This document shows, one piece after another, positions 25,759 to 37,225 of a DNA stretch of 64,000 bases. Position 1 is the first letter of the stretch; every line of letters starts with the position of its first letter. Source of the DNA: Phenylobacterium sp. (lineage in GTDB: Bacteria; Pseudomonadota; Alphaproteobacteria; Caulobacterales; Caulobacteraceae); assembly GCA_004799545.1 (NCBI GenBank), contig SSMU01000030.1:186001-250000 (forward strand). Direction: 5' to 3'. A program made the position numbers and the translations under genes. The notes under the pieces are model-generated. The model did not search any database. It was not told the origin of the DNA and saw only the letters and a program-made list of their open reading frames with translations.

Positions 25759-27234
25759 ATGATGAGCGGGGGGGTTGCGGGAGCAATGGCGAACGCGCCG
25801 GCTGCAGCCGTGTGGACAAAGACGTGTCAGGTTCTCAAACACGAGTTGGGTGAGGCCACGTTCGGCTCATGGCTGGGCCAGGCTTCCCTGCGTGAGGCCG
25901 GTGAGGACGTGTGCCTGGTGGCCGCCACCGGCGTGGCGCGCGACTGGATTCGCCGGCACGCCTGGCGCCGCATCGGCGAGCTGTGGGCGCAGAACGATCC
26001 GCAAGGCCGCCGGCTCGACCTGAAGTCCCGCATGGAAGTGGATTCGCTGGGCGCCGTCGCGGCGCCGCTGACGGCCGCCCCGATCGCGGCCAACGTCGCC
26101 CCCGACCTCGTCTCAACGGTGGTCTCCGCGGTCGCTGCGCCCGCCATCTTCGAAGTCGAGGCGACGGCCGCGCCCGTGGCCGCGCGTCAGGGCCGACTGC
26201 TCGGCCTGCAGGAACGCTTCACCTTCGACACCTTCGTGGGCGGACCCGCGAACGAGTTTGCCTTCGCCGTGGCCCGCCGGGTGGCCTCCTGGGCGGACGG
26301 CCATTTCAATCCGGTGCTGTTCCACGGCCCCTACGGCTTCGGCAAGACCCACCTGCTGAACGCGCTCGCCTGGGAAGCCATCCGCAATGCGCCCGAGAAG
26401 CGGGTGGTCTACCTCTCCGCCGAGCGGTTCACCTCGACCTTCGTCAAGGCCCTGCAGGACCGCCAGACCGCGGCCTTCAAGGAAGAGCTGCGCAACGCCG
26501 ACCTGCTGCTGATCGACGACGTGCACTTCGTGGCCGGCAAGACCTCCACCCAGGAGGAGCTGTTCCACACCCTGATCGCCCTCGTCGAGGAAGGCCGTCG
26601 CGTGGTGATGACCGCCGACCGCTCGCCCAATGAGATCTCCGAGATGGAGCCCCGGCTCCGTTCGCACCTGCAGGCGGGTCTGGTCTGCGGCATCGAGCCG
26701 GCCGACCGGACGCTGCGGATGGGCATCCTGGAGCGCAAGCTGGCGACGCTCGCCCAACAGGGCGGCTTCCGCGCTGCGGCCCGTCCCGAGGTGCTGCAGT
26801 TCCTGGCCGACCGCTTCACCGACAGCGTCCGCGAGCTGGAGGGCGCGCTGAACACCCTGGTGGCCCGCGTCGGCGGCGGGGCGGCGACGCTCAGCCTCGA
26901 CGAGGCCCAGGCGATCCTGCGGCCGCACCTCTCCTGCAACGAGCGCAAGGTGACGGTGGATATGATCCAGAAGACGGTCGCCGAGCACTTCAGCCTCAAG
27001 CAGTCCGACCTGATCTCCGAGCGCCGCGCCCGCGCGGTGGCCCGGCCCCGCCAGGTCGCCATGTGGATCGCCAAGCAGATCACCACCCGCTCGCTGCCGG
27101 ACATCGGCCGGCGGTTCGGCGGTCGCGACCACACCACCGTGTTGCACGCCGTGCGGCGGATCGAACAGCTGAAGGCGGAGGATCCCGCCCTCGCCCGCGA
27201 CGTCGACGTGCTGCTGCGCAAGCTGCGCGGCTGA
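25759..27234 (+). CDS. dnaA: Chromosomal replication initiator protein DnaA
   Basis: About 491 residues. Domain I is at the N-terminus (VWTKTCQVLKHELGEATFGSW), followed by a variable Ala/Val-rich linker, then the AAA+ domain with Walker A GPYGFGKT (about 190-197) and Walker B LLLIDDVHF. Domain IV at the end has the DnaA signature GRDHTTVLHA. DnaA-ATP opens the origin and also acts as a transcription factor. Start choice is uncertain: ATGs at 25744, 25759, 25762 and 25786 are in frame. MMSGGVAG at 25759 best matches the Caulobacter N-terminus and the usual length of 490. No replication origin is evident in the adjoining sequence; in Caulobacter it lies elsewhere, near hemE. Confidence 0.96.
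   Translation: MMSGGVAGAMANAPAAAVWTKTCQVLKHELGEATFGSWLGQASLREAGEDVCLVAATGVARDWIRRHAWRRIGELWAQNDPQGRRLDLKSRMEVDSLGAVAAPLTAAPIAANVAPDLVSTVVSAVAAPAIFEVEATAAPVAARQGRLLGLQERFTFDTFVGGPANEFAFAVARRVASWADGHFNPVLFHGPYGFGKTHLLNALAWEAIRNAPEKRVVYLSAERFTSTFVKALQDRQTAAFKEELRNADLLLIDDVHFVAGKTSTQEELFHTLIALVEEGRRVVMTADRSPNEISEMEPRLRSHLQAGLVCGIEPADRTLRMGILERKLATLAQQGGFRAAARPEVLQFLADRFTDSVRELEGALNTLVARVGGGAATLSLDEAQAILRPHLSCNERKVTVDMIQKTVAEHFSLKQSDLISERRARAVARPRQVAMWIAKQITTRSLPDIGRRFGGRDHTTVLHAVRRIEQLKAEDPALARDVDVLLRKLRG
25811..25819 (-). promoter_or_regulatory. DnaA-box-like 9-mer inside dnaA
   Basis: TGTGGACAA differs by one base from the consensus TGTGGATAA (the reverse of TTATCCACA). It lies at codons 18-21 of dnaA. 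A single near-match in coding sequence is weak evidence of autoregulation. Confidence 0.3.
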
Positions 27235-27259
27235 TCCGAGAGTTAGTCCGAGGAGCTTA

Positions 27260-27287
27260 AAAAGGCCCGCCGCAAGGCGGGCCTTTT
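27260..27287 (+). terminator. Intrinsic terminator of dnaA
   Basis: AAAAGGCCCGCC-GCAA-GGCGGGCCTTTT is a perfect 12-bp stem with a GCAA loop and a T-rich end, 25 bp after the dnaA stop. Confidence 0.9.
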
Positions 27288-27368
27288 CGTTTGCCGGTCC
27301 CGCCGGGACGGCCATTCCTGTAGGATGGGTCTCAACCCGCGCATTCGCGGGCCGTCAGAAAGCCTCCC

Positions 27369-27728
27369 ATGAAAGACTTGAAGGGCGCGCGTCTCACCGA
27401 TCGCCTGTCCGCGGCTGCGGCCGCCAAGGCGTCGCTGCTCGAGAAGCTGCGGCCGAAGGCGGCGGCGACGGATCCGCTGTTCGCCGAGCGCGGCGCCATG
27501 CGGCAGGCCGAGCTGAAGGCGGTGCGCGAGGCCCGCGCGAACGAGAAACAGGCCGCGGTCCAGGCGAAGTCCGACGCCGAAGCCGCCGTCCAGGCCGCCG
27601 TCGTCGCCGAGGAAGAGCAGGCGCTCACCGAAAAGCGTGACGCCCGCAAGGAGCGCAAGCAGCTCACCAAGGCCGAGGGCCAGGCCAAGCGCGACGCCCG
27701 CTACGCCGCCCGCAAGGCGCGGCGGTAG
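27369..27728 (+). CDS. DUF6481 family protein
   Basis: 119 residues, almost entirely Ala, Lys, Arg and Glu. It opens MKDLKGARLTDRL and continues as one long charged helix, probably a coiled coil, with no cysteine, signal or membrane segment. This matches the small DUF6481 proteins of alphaproteobacteria, whose function is unknown. The base-rich helix might bind nucleic acid, but that is only a composition argument. It stands alone, 81 bp after the dnaA terminator. Confidence 0.75.
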   Translation: MKDLKGARLTDRLSAAAAAKASLLEKLRPKAAATDPLFAERGAMRQAELKAVREARANEKQAAVQAKSDAEAAVQAAVVAEEEQALTEKRDARKERKQLTKAEGQAKRDARYAARKARR

Positions 27729-27864
27729 TCGCCCCCGAACTAAACCCTGCGGCCGGGCGCAGAATTTCTGGGCGTTCCGGTCCGCAGCGGCCGCTTGCTT
27801 GGCGCAGAGGACTTCCCAGCTAGGCTGTCAGGCGACGATGGACGCCGCCGCAGGGAGTTCATCC

Positions 27865-28680
27865 ATGTCCAGATCCTCAACCAAGGGCGCGGCCCTGGTG
27901 ACCGGCGCCACCGCCGGCATCGGCGCGACCTATGCCCATCGCCTGGCCCATCGCGGCCATGACCTGGTCCTCGCAGCCCGCGACGCCGTCCGGCTGCAGG
28001 AGGTCGCCGACCGCCTGCGGGCCGAGACCGGCGTCTCCGTCGAGGTGTTCCGCGCCGACCTCACCGATCCCGCGGACCTGGTGCGGCTGGAGGCCCGGAT
28101 CGCGGCGGACGAGACGATCGAAGTGTTGATCAACAACGCCGGCGCGGCGCTGTTCGGAAGCTTCGTCGATCAGGGCCCTGAACAGATCGAGAGCCTGATC
28201 CGGCTCAACGTGGTCGCCGTCACCCGGCTGGCCAATGCGGCGGCCAAGGCCTTTGCGGCGCGCGGCCGCGGGACCATCGTCAACATCGGCTCGGTGGTCG
28301 GCCTGCTTCCGGAGTACCGCAGCGTGGCCTACGGGGCGACCAAGGCCTTCGTGCTCTACCTGACCCAGGGCCTGAACGAGGAGATCGGCGGCGCCGGCGT
28401 GCGCCTGCAGGCCGTGCTGCCCGGCGCCACCCGCACCGAGATCTGGGAACGGTCGGGCCGCAATCCGGCTGACCTCGATCCTACCCGGACCATGGACGTC
28501 GACGAGTTGGTGGACGCGGCCTTGGCGGGGCTCGACGCCGGGGAGCTGATCACCATCCCCTCGCTACCTGACCCCGCCGACTGGGACGCCTTCCAGACCG
28601 CCAGGCTGAAGATGGCGCCCAACCTTTCCAAGGCTCATCCGGCGCCGCGCTACGGCGTGCGGGCGACTGTTCCCGCCTGA
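27865..28680 (+). CDS. SDR family NAD(P)-dependent oxidoreductase
   Basis: 271 residues. Features are TGATAGIGATYAHRLA (cofactor loop), the ELxRAR-like AARDAVRLQEVA with Arg suited to NADP, NNAGAALFGSF, catalytic Ser in NIGSVVGL and YGATK with Tyr and Lys. The arrangement is that of the DltE/YqjQ-like SDRs. The ATG at 27865 follows AGGGAG by 8 bases; the longer frame is noise. Substrate unknown. It converges with pnp, whose terminator lies between. Confidence 0.88.
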   Translation: MSRSSTKGAALVTGATAGIGATYAHRLAHRGHDLVLAARDAVRLQEVADRLRAETGVSVEVFRADLTDPADLVRLEARIAADETIEVLINNAGAALFGSFVDQGPEQIESLIRLNVVAVTRLANAAAKAFAARGRGTIVNIGSVVGLLPEYRSVAYGATKAFVLYLTQGLNEEIGGAGVRLQAVLPGATRTEIWERSGRNPADLDPTRTMDVDELVDAALAGLDAGELITIPSLPDPADWDAFQTARLKMAPNLSKAHPAPRYGVRATVPA

Positions 28681-28689
28681 CGGCCAACG

Positions 28690-28719
28690 AAAAGGGCGGC
28701 CGCATCGCTGCGGCCGCCC
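28690..28719 (-). terminator. Intrinsic terminator of pnp
   Basis: GGGCGGCCGCA/TGCGGCCGCCC (28694-28704 and 28709-28719, loop TCGC) is a perfect 11-bp stem. On the minus strand it is followed by TTTTCGTT, so it serves the pnp transcript. Confidence 0.85.
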
Positions 28720-28745
28720 GATCTCATCGCTTATGAGGCTGACGC

Positions 28746-30890
<2,145 letters not shown>

Positions 30891-30952
30891 TTTGCTTCTT
30901 TCTCAACCCGCGGGCGGATTCCTCGCGGGGACGGACAGGGCGTCGGGTTTCC

Positions 30953-30989
30953 GAAATCCTCTCCAGATGAACAGGCGGATGAGGATTTC
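30953..30989 (-). promoter_or_regulatory. Long-range hairpin in the pnp leader
   Basis: GAAATCCTC (30953-30961) and GAGGATTTC (30981-30989) are perfect complements separated by 19 nt, about 65 nt before the pnp start. In E. coli the pnp leader hairpin is cut by RNase III and is the basis of PNPase autoregulation; a similar role is inferred. Confidence 0.5.
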
Positions 30990-31096
30990 TCGTGAACCCT
31001 CAGCGTACGGATGGGCCGCCTTTTTGCGGAGGCCCGTAGAGACCGCATCGAGTCCCCCGGCCTGTTGCGGGGGAGCGGTGTGGTGGGGACCGGCGC

Positions 31097-31366
31097 CTAG
31101 CGGCGCAGGCCCAGCTTTTCGATCAGCTGCTGATAGCGGCTTTCATCCGACTTCTTCAGGTGATCGAGGAGCGAGCGACGCGCGGAGACGAGCTTGAGAA
31201 GCCCGCGGCGCGAGTGGTTGTCCTTCTTGTGCGTCTTGAAGTGCTCGGTGAGGTTGGCGATCCGTTCGGACATGATCGCAACCTGGACTTCGGCGCTGCC
31301 CGTGTCCGCGTCGCCGCGGGCATGGGACTTGATGACTTCAGCCTTGCGTTCGGTCGTAATCGACAT
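31097..31366 (-). CDS. rpsO: 30S ribosomal protein S15
   Basis: 89 residues, the standard length. It begins [17 protein letters not shown] and contains [20 protein letters not shown] and the rRNA-binding [19 protein letters not shown]. It binds 16S rRNA in the platform. The ATG at 31366 lies inside the end of truB: the two genes overlap by 29 bp and the ribosome-binding site GGAGA is within truB. Confidence 0.97.
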   Translation of the reverse strand: MSITTERKAEVIKSHARGDADTGSAEVQVAIMSERIANLTEHFKTHKKDNHSRRGLLKLVSARRSLLDHLKKSDESRYQQLIEKLGLRR

Positions 31367-32315
31367 CGGGTTGGTCTCCGCTCTTTTCAAGATGAAAGAC
31401 ACGCGAAGGCTCGAGCCGGCCCGCACGCATCTCGCAGAGAGCGACCATCGATCCCCCCGCCATGGCTGAAACGGTGCGCGAGCCCGGCTTGAGCCTGGCT
31501 TTCACCGCTTCGACCTGTCGGGGAACGAGAACGATCGACCGTCCCTGCTTTAGTCGGGAGGCTTCTTCATCGGTCACGGCCAGCGCCGGGATGTCGTCCA
31601 GCGCGGTCTCGACCGGAAGCAATGCCTCCGACTGGCGGGGCTTATGCCCCAAATCCTCAAGAGATTCCAGCGTCACCGCAGAATTCTCCGTGAACACCCC
31701 CACCCGGGTCCGCCGGAGGTCGCTGACGTGGCCGCAGGCGCCGAGCGCAACGGCGATGTCGCGGACCAGGGCGCGGACGTAGGTCCCCTTGCCGCATTCG
31801 ATCTCCAGGGTCACGTGGTCGGGGTCCGGCGTGGCGGCCACACGGGCCGAATGGATCACCACCATGCGGGCCGCCAGCACCACGGTCTCGCCGGCCCGGG
31901 CGAGGTCGTAGGCCCGCTCGCCATCGACCTTGATCGCCGAATAGGCGGGGGGGACCTGGCTGATCTCGCCGACGAACCTCGGCAGCACGGCTTCGACCTC
32001 TTCCGGCGTCGGACGGAGCTCGGACTCGGCGATCGTCGCCCCCTCGCGGTCGTAGGTGTCGGTGGTCCGGCCCCAGGCGATGGTGAAGCGGTAGGCCTTG
32101 TCGGCGTCCATCAGGAAGGGGACGGTCTTGGTCGCCTCGCCGAGTGCGATCGGCAGGATGCCGGTGGCCAGTGGGTCGAGCGTTCCGGCGTGGCCCGCCT
32201 TCTGGGCGTTGAACGCCCGGCGCACCCGCGAGACCGCATGCGTCGAGCCCAGGTCGTAGGGCTTGTCGAGATTGATCCAGCCGGAAACCGCCTCGCCCTT
32301 GCGGCGACGGCCCAT
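31338..32315 (-). CDS. truB: tRNA pseudouridine(55) synthase
   Basis: 325 residues. The catalytic motif [11 protein letters not shown] with its Asp and the following GEATKT are clear, as are the [16 protein letters not shown] and [12 protein letters not shown] motifs. It makes the T-loop pseudouridine in tRNA. After the expected end at RVFHL there is a 16-residue polar tail that produces the 29-bp overlap with rpsO. The start shares one base with the rbfA stop (TGATG). Confidence 0.96.
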   Translation of the reverse strand: MGRRRKGEAVSGWINLDKPYDLGSTHAVSRVRRAFNAQKAGHAGTLDPLATGILPIALGEATKTVPFLMDADKAYRFTIAWGRTTDTYDREGATIAESELRPTPEEVEAVLPRFVGEISQVPPAYSAIKVDGERAYDLARAGETVVLAARMVVIHSARVAATPDPDHVTLEIECGKGTYVRALVRDIAVALGACGHVSDLRRTRVGVFTENSAVTLESLEDLGHKPRQSEALLPVETALDDIPALAVTDEEASRLKQGRSIVLVPRQVEAVKARLKPGSRTVSAMAGGSMVALCEMRAGRLEPSRVFHLEKSGDQPDVDYDRTQG

Positions 32316-32767
32316 CAGTCCTCTTCCTTCCAGGAATCCGAAGGCTCCTCGGCCTCCAGGTCGCGGCGCACCAAATCATTTTGGACCTTGGGGTCATCGA
32401 ACAGCCGGTTCATCCGCGCGGCCTCGTTGAAGCTCTCGTCGTGCAGGAACTTCAGGTCGGGGGTGAACTTCAGCTCGATCGAGCGGCCCAGCCGGCCGCG
32501 CAGGAACTTGGCGTGCCGGTTCAGCCCGTCGACCACCTCGGGCGCGTGGCCGCCACCCAGCGGCTCGACGAAGACGGTGGCGTGCCGCAGGTCCGGGCTC
32601 ATCCGCACCTCGGTGACGGTGACCGAGACGCCGACCAGCGCCGGATCGGTGACGTCCGCCTCGCGCAGGATCGCCACCAGCGCGTGGCGGACCAGCTCGC
32701 CGGCCCGGAGCTGGCGCTGGGAAGGGCCTTGGGCCGGACCGTGGTCCTGACGGGCGTGACGTGACAT
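32315..32767 (-). CDS. rbfA: 30S ribosome-binding factor A
   Basis: 150 residues with the KH-like RbfA fold: [37 protein letters not shown] and [23 protein letters not shown]. RbfA acts in late maturation of the 30S subunit. ATG at 32767 chosen; a longer frame has no support. Usually rbfA follows infB directly; here the two are 8.6 kb apart. Confidence 0.95.
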   Translation of the reverse strand: MSRHARQDHGPAQGPSQRQLRAGELVRHALVAILREADVTDPALVGVSVTVTEVRMSPDLRHATVFVEPLGGGHAPEVVDGLNRHAKFLRGRLGRSIELKFTPDLKFLHDESFNEAARMNRLFDDPKVQNDLVRRDLEAEEPSDSWKEED

Positions 32768-32894
32768 AGCGACTTGCAGCCTCTTGGCCTGAGGCGCGGG
32801 TCGGACGCGTCGCTCAGGGAAAGCGGGCGCTTCTAGTGCCATCGCCCGCCGATGTCATCCCCTTCTCCTCTGCCAAGTCTTCGCTTGAGAGAGG

Positions 32895-33695
32895 CTATGC
32901 CCCGGTCCTTTCCTTGAAGAACTGGATCACCCGTTGCTCGGCGGCCTTGCTCGGCCCGTCCTCGGCGAGGTTCAGCGTCAGCACCGAGTGCGGATGTTTG
33001 AGCGGACCGGGCCGGGCGTCCTCGTCCTCCAGCTCGATGGCCTCGAACTTGTCGCCGAGCTCGCGTTTCAGGCGCTCGAAGCGGGCGGCCGGGACCATGG
33101 GATCGCCCTTGAACCTCAGGCCGATCACCGACAGGCCCTCCTCGTCGAAGCGGCGCTTGGCGCAGGCCATCTCGGCCGGCGAGACGTCGATCGAGGCGGC
33201 CCGCCTGTCCTTCCCGGGCCCGGCCGCGAACGGCATCGACGGCTGGGACAGCACCGGCGCCACCACGGCAGGTTCGGTCATCATGGCCAGGGCGAAGCCG
33301 CCGGTGAAGCACATGCCGACCGCGCCCACGCCCTTGCCGCCGCACTCGGCGTGGGCCTTGCGGGCCAGGGCCCGCAGCCAGTCGACCATCGGCGAGGACT
33401 TGTCGGTCGCCCAGACATTGAATTCCCGGCGGATGCAGATCCCGCCCAGCATGGTCAGGACGCTGGCCGGATGGGTCGCCGGCCGGCCCGCCACGCCAAA
33501 CAGCACCGGGAGGAAGACGGTCATCCCGGCTGCCGCCACCCGGTCGGCGAAGCGCACCACGACCGGATGCAGGCCCGGCATCTCGTGGATCACGATCACT
33601 GCGGGGCCGGAGCCGCGGCGGTAGACCGGGCGCGTCCAGCGGCCGTCGTCGAAGTCGAACTTGTCGTAGGCCGACAGAACCGCGTCGTAGGCCAT
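32895..33695 (-). CDS. Dienelactone hydrolase family protein
   Basis: 266 residues of alpha/beta hydrolase fold. HEMPGLHP near the start supplies the Glu that activates the nucleophile in this family. The nucleophile elbow is GMCFTGG with a Cys in place of Ser; the Asp is probably in FKGDPMVP and the His in KHPHSVL. Dienelactone hydrolases open lactone rings in chlorocatechol breakdown, but most genomic relatives have unknown substrates. The ATG at 33695 follows GGGGGAGGG. No catabolic genes adjoin. Confidence 0.87.
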   Translation of the reverse strand: MAYDAVLSAYDKFDFDDGRWTRPVYRRGSGPAVIVIHEMPGLHPVVVRFADRVAAAGMTVFLPVLFGVAGRPATHPASVLTMLGGICIRREFNVWATDKSSPMVDWLRALARKAHAECGGKGVGAVGMCFTGGFALAMMTEPAVVAPVLSQPSMPFAAGPGKDRRAASIDVSPAEMACAKRRFDEEGLSVIGLRFKGDPMVPAARFERLKRELGDKFEAIELEDEDARPGPLKHPHSVLTLNLAEDGPSKAAEQRVIQFFKERTGA

Positions 33696-33746
33696 GGCGC
33701 CCTCCCCCAAAATAGCCCGAGCCCGAGCGGCCCTAAGCTTAGGCGA

Positions 33747-34238
33747 TCAGAGCTTGAGGCGCAGGTCTTTCACGTCGCCCTGGAAGCCGGTGAGCTTCCA
33801 GACGCCCTGCTCCTTGGTGAACACGAGGGTGCAGGGGCCTTCCTTCTTCTTGACCGCGCAGACCCGGCCGTCGGGCAGGGGCTTCAGCGCCTGGGCGATG
33901 ACGATGGCGCCGGGGATCTTGGTGTCGTCGCCATAGCCGTACTGGCGGGCGACCTGCCGGAACACGCTGGGCTGCACCAGGGTGTCGCCAGCGAACTGTG
34001 CGAGGCCAGGGGCCAGCAGGCTGGCGATGTCGCCATAGCGCTTGGCGGCCTTCTGCACGATCAGGCCCTGGAGCTGCTGCTGCAGGGCGGGGCGGTCGAC
34101 GTGAGCGTCGAAGGCGGCCTGGTCGTTGTCGCGGATCGACAGCAGGAAGGCGTGCACGTCGTTGGCCGCGCCCAGCCGTTGCATGGAGGCGCAGGACGCG
34201 AGGCCGAGGACAGCGATGAGGATCAGGAGGCGGCGCAT
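33747..34238 (-). CDS. Lipoprotein, DUF2939-like
   Basis: 163 residues. The leader MRRLLILIAVLGLASC has a clear lipobox (LASC). The mature part begins with AFLLSIRDNDQAAFDAHVD and continues with PALQQQLQGLIVQ, which fits DUF2939, a family of small envelope proteins of unknown function. A C-terminal beta-rich piece contains two Cys (VCAVKKKEGPC). It diverges from the DUF4129 gene and may be linked to that membrane cluster. Confidence 0.7.
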   Translation of the reverse strand: MRRLLILIAVLGLASCASMQRLGAANDVHAFLLSIRDNDQAAFDAHVDRPALQQQLQGLIVQKAAKRYGDIASLLAPGLAQFAGDTLVQPSVFRQVARQYGYGDDTKIPGAIVIAQALKPLPDGRVCAVKKKEGPCTLVFTKEQGVWKLTGFQGDVKDLRLKL

Positions 34239-34410
34239 GCTTCGGTCCCGGAACGAGCGGATGTCGTAGCGCAAAAACGCGGCGGCATCACGGCCGGCGC
34301 CATGCACGTCTTCGGGCGCCGCTTCCGCGCGCATCGCGCTTCGCAGTCAACCGGCGGCCTGCTAGCTTTGCGCCGCCGCCTTGCGAGCGAGGCGGCCGGA
34401 GGGGCTGCGT

Positions 34411-35034
34411 TTGACGGGAGTAACCACTGCAGCCGACGCCGCGGAGCGCAAGCTCGTCGCCGCCCACCAGACCCTGCTGCACACCCGCGGTATCCAGTTC
34501 GACTTCGCCGCGGCGCCCACCCTGCCCAAGCCGCCGCACTGGCTGATGGCGTTGCTGCGGTCGCTCGAGCCCCTGGCCCCGGTGCTGAAGTACGTCTTCT
34601 GGGGTGGCGTGATCGCGGGCGGCCTGTTCATCCTATGGATCGCCGTGCGCGACCTGATCCCGCTCGGCTGGCGGCGCGGCAAGCCGGCCGTGGTCGCCAC
34701 CGACTGGCGCCCCGCGCCGGACGCGGCCCGCGCGCTCCTGGAGGAGGCTGATCAGCTCGCCCGCGCCGGCCGGTTCGGCGAGGCGATCCATCTCCTGCTG
34801 TTCCGCAGTATCGAGGACATCACCGCCAAGGCGCCCGGCGCGATCCCGCGGGCCTTCACCACCCGTGACATCGTCGCGGCGACCCCCATGCCCGACCAGG
34901 CGCGGGGCGCTTTCGCCCGCATCGCCGAGGCGGTCGAGCGCACCTTCTTCGGTGGCCGCGCCGCGGACGAGGCGGACTTCCACCGCTGCCGCAGCGACTA
35001 TGAGGCCTTCGCCTTCTCGGACGCCTGGCGATGA
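34411..35034 (+). CDS. DUF4129 domain membrane protein
   Basis: 207 residues: N-terminal cytosolic or periplasmic helix, one strong membrane helix (about 60-80, VLKYVFWGGVIAGGLFILWI), then the DUF4129 domain (about 110-205). That domain includes LARAGRFGEAIHLLLFRSIEDI and ARIAEAVERTFFGGR. The TTG at 34411 follows GGAGGGG by 8 bases. The domain is often found with transglutaminase-like or MoxR/DUF58 genes and is of unknown function. First gene of a tightly coupled six-gene unit. Confidence 0.8.
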   Translation: MTGVTTAADAAERKLVAAHQTLLHTRGIQFDFAAAPTLPKPPHWLMALLRSLEPLAPVLKYVFWGGVIAGGLFILWIAVRDLIPLGWRRGKPAVVATDWRPAPDAARALLEEADQLARAGRFGEAIHLLLFRSIEDITAKAPGAIPRAFTTRDIVAATPMPDQARGAFARIAEAVERTFFGGRAADEADFHRCRSDYEAFAFSDAWR

Positions 35035-36278
35035 GCGTCGAGCCCGCGCCAACGCCCGCATATGCCGCCGCCTTCTCGCCGCGGACCATCCTGGCCCTTG
35101 TGCTGATCGGCGTCACCGCCTTCGCCGGGCTGTCGGTGCTCGCGGTCTACGCCCCCGACCTGCGCGGCGGCACGGATGGCGGGGCCCATGCGCTGTCGCC
35201 CTCGGCCGTCGGCTTCCGGGGCGCGACCATCATGCTGAAGGCGCTGGACGCGCCGGTGGTGGTCAGCCGTGCGCCGGCCGGCAGCCACGCGTTCCGCGGC
35301 GCCGATCTGCTGGTGCTGACCCCGCCGGCCGGCATCGAGGCGAAGGAGCTGACCGCTTTCCCGAAGCCGCCGCGCACCCTGATCGTCCTGCCCAAGTGGC
35401 AGACCATCCCCGACCTCGACCGGCCGCCCTATGTCCGCAAGTACGCCGTGCTTCCCGACCAGGGCTGGGCCGCGAAGATGCTCGGCGTCTATGGCCCGAC
35501 GAGCGGCCTCGGCCGTCGCGCCGGGGTCTCGAAGCCGGTGCTGCATGGCGCGGGTGGCCCGTTCCTGGCCGGGACCTACCTGCCGCTCGGCCGCATCGAC
35601 CAGCTGCAGACTCTCCGCGGTGACGGCTGGGCGCCGGCCTTGGTGGACGACACCGGGGCCATGGTGCTGGCCTATTCCAAGACCCGGCCGGACGTCCTCG
35701 TCCTGTCCGATCCGGACTTGCTCAACAACCAGGGCCTGGCCCAGCTCGACACGGCGCGCGCCGGGATGGCGGTGGTGCAGACCCTGCGCGGCGATGGGTT
35801 GATGTTCGACGTCACCCTCAACGGCTTCACCCGCGGGCGCAGCATCGGCAGGCTGATGCTGGAGCCGCCGTGGCTAGCCGCCACCCTCTGCGCGGTCGCC
35901 GCGGCGATGCTGATGTTCCTGCAGGCGCTGGCCCGCTTCGGTCCGGCGCGGGAACGCGGCCGGGCGATCGCGCTCGGCGCGGGGGCGCTGGTGGACAATT
36001 CCGCCGGCCTGGTGCGGATGGCGCGCAAGGAGGCGGCGCTGGCCCCGCAATATGTCGAACTCGCCAAGGCCCTGGTGACCCGCGCCGCGGGCGGCGGCCG
36101 GGCCGGGACCGAGGCCGACCACGAAACCTGGCTGGCCGAGCTGGCCCGCCGGCGCGGGCTCGCCGCGCCGGAGGAGCTGACGGCCGAGGCCACGCGGGCC
36201 AAGACCCGCGACGACGTCGCGGCGCTGGGCGCCAAACTGTATCGCTGGAGACGGGAGATGACGCGTGAAGGTGGATGA
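35031..36278 (+). CDS. DUF4350 domain membrane protein
   Basis: 415 residues with a membrane helix near 18-40, a large extracytoplasmic region resembling a GATase/ThuA-like Rossmann fold ([46 protein letters not shown]), a second helix near 280-300 and a helical cytoplasmic tail. Start overlaps the previous stop (ATGA). The family is a regular companion of MoxR and DUF58 and has no assigned activity. Confidence 0.82.
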   Translation: MSVEPAPTPAYAAAFSPRTILALVLIGVTAFAGLSVLAVYAPDLRGGTDGGAHALSPSAVGFRGATIMLKALDAPVVVSRAPAGSHAFRGADLLVLTPPAGIEAKELTAFPKPPRTLIVLPKWQTIPDLDRPPYVRKYAVLPDQGWAAKMLGVYGPTSGLGRRAGVSKPVLHGAGGPFLAGTYLPLGRIDQLQTLRGDGWAPALVDDTGAMVLAYSKTRPDVLVLSDPDLLNNQGLAQLDTARAGMAVVQTLRGDGLMFDVTLNGFTRGRSIGRLMLEPPWLAATLCAVAAAMLMFLQALARFGPARERGRAIALGAGALVDNSAGLVRMARKEAALAPQYVELAKALVTRAAGGGRAGTEADHETWLAELARRRGLAAPEELTAEATRAKTRDDVAALGAKLYRWRREMTREGG

Positions 36279-37221
36279 GGTGAAGGCGCTCGGCGCGCGC
36301 GTGCGCGCCGAGGTCGCCAAGGCGATCGTCGGCCAGGCCGACACCGTGGACCTGATGCTGATCGCCCTGTTCGCCCGCGGCCACGTGCTGCTGGAGGGCC
36401 CGCCGGGCACCGCCAAGACTTTCCTGGCGCAATGCTTCGCCAAGACCCTGAAGCTGGGCTTCGGACGCATCCAGTTCACCCCCGACCTGATGCCGGCCGA
36501 CATCATCGGCGCCAACGTTTTCAACTTCCAGACCAGCGCCTTCACCCTCACCAAGGGCCCGGTGTTCTGCGAGCTGCTGTTGGCCGATGAGATCAACCGC
36601 ACCCCGCCCAAGACCCAAGCGGCGCTGCTGGAGGCCATGCAGGAACGCCGCGTGACCCTCGACGGCAAGTCGCACGCCTTGAGCGACCGCTTCATGGTGG
36701 TGGCGACCCAGAACCCGCTGGAACAGCAGGGCACCTATCCCCTGCCGGAGGCCCAGCTCGACCGCTTCCTGTTCAAGCACGTGCTGGCCTATCCGAGCCG
36801 CGAGGAGGAGCGGCGGATCGTCGAGACCTATGGCGTCCAGGCCGGGCCCTCGGATCCGGCCGAGATGGGGATCGGGGTGGTGGTCGACGCCAAGACCATC
36901 GCGGCGGCCAATGCCGCGGTGGCCAGCGTGCGGCTCACCGAGGAGATCGTCGACTATGTGCTGGAGCTGGTCCGCTCCACCCGTGAGACCCCGGACCTGC
37001 AGTCGGGGGCCTCGCCGCGCAGCGCCGCCCAGCTGGCCCTCGCCGCCCGGGCGCGCGCCGCCCTGGACGGCCGCGACTACGCCATCCCCGACGACGTCAA
37101 GGCGCTGGCCCTGCCGGCCCTGCGGCACCGGGTGATCCTGTCGCCCGCCGCCGAGATCGAGGGCCGCCGCGCCGAGCAGGTGATCCAGGCCCTGGTCGAC
37201 CAGGCCGCGGCCCCGCGCTGA
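36265..37221 (+). CDS. MoxR family AAA+ ATPase
   Basis: 318 residues. Walker A is GPPGTAKT (about 47-54), Walker [24 protein letters not shown], sensor 1 VVATQNP, and the Arg finger lies in QLDRFLFKH; a helical lid follows. MoxR ATPases act as chaperones that mature or activate partner proteins, often ones with von Willebrand A domains such as the DUF58 gene next door. The GTG start overlaps the upstream gene by 14 bp. Confidence 0.93.
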   Translation: MKVDEVKALGARVRAEVAKAIVGQADTVDLMLIALFARGHVLLEGPPGTAKTFLAQCFAKTLKLGFGRIQFTPDLMPADIIGANVFNFQTSAFTLTKGPVFCELLLADEINRTPPKTQAALLEAMQERRVTLDGKSHALSDRFMVVATQNPLEQQGTYPLPEAQLDRFLFKHVLAYPSREEERRIVETYGVQAGPSDPAEMGIGVVVDAKTIAAANAAVASVRLTEEIVDYVLELVRSTRETPDLQSGASPRSAAQLALAARARAALDGRDYAIPDDVKALALPALRHRVILSPAAEIEGRRAEQVIQALVDQAAAPR

Positions 37222-37225
37222 GCCG

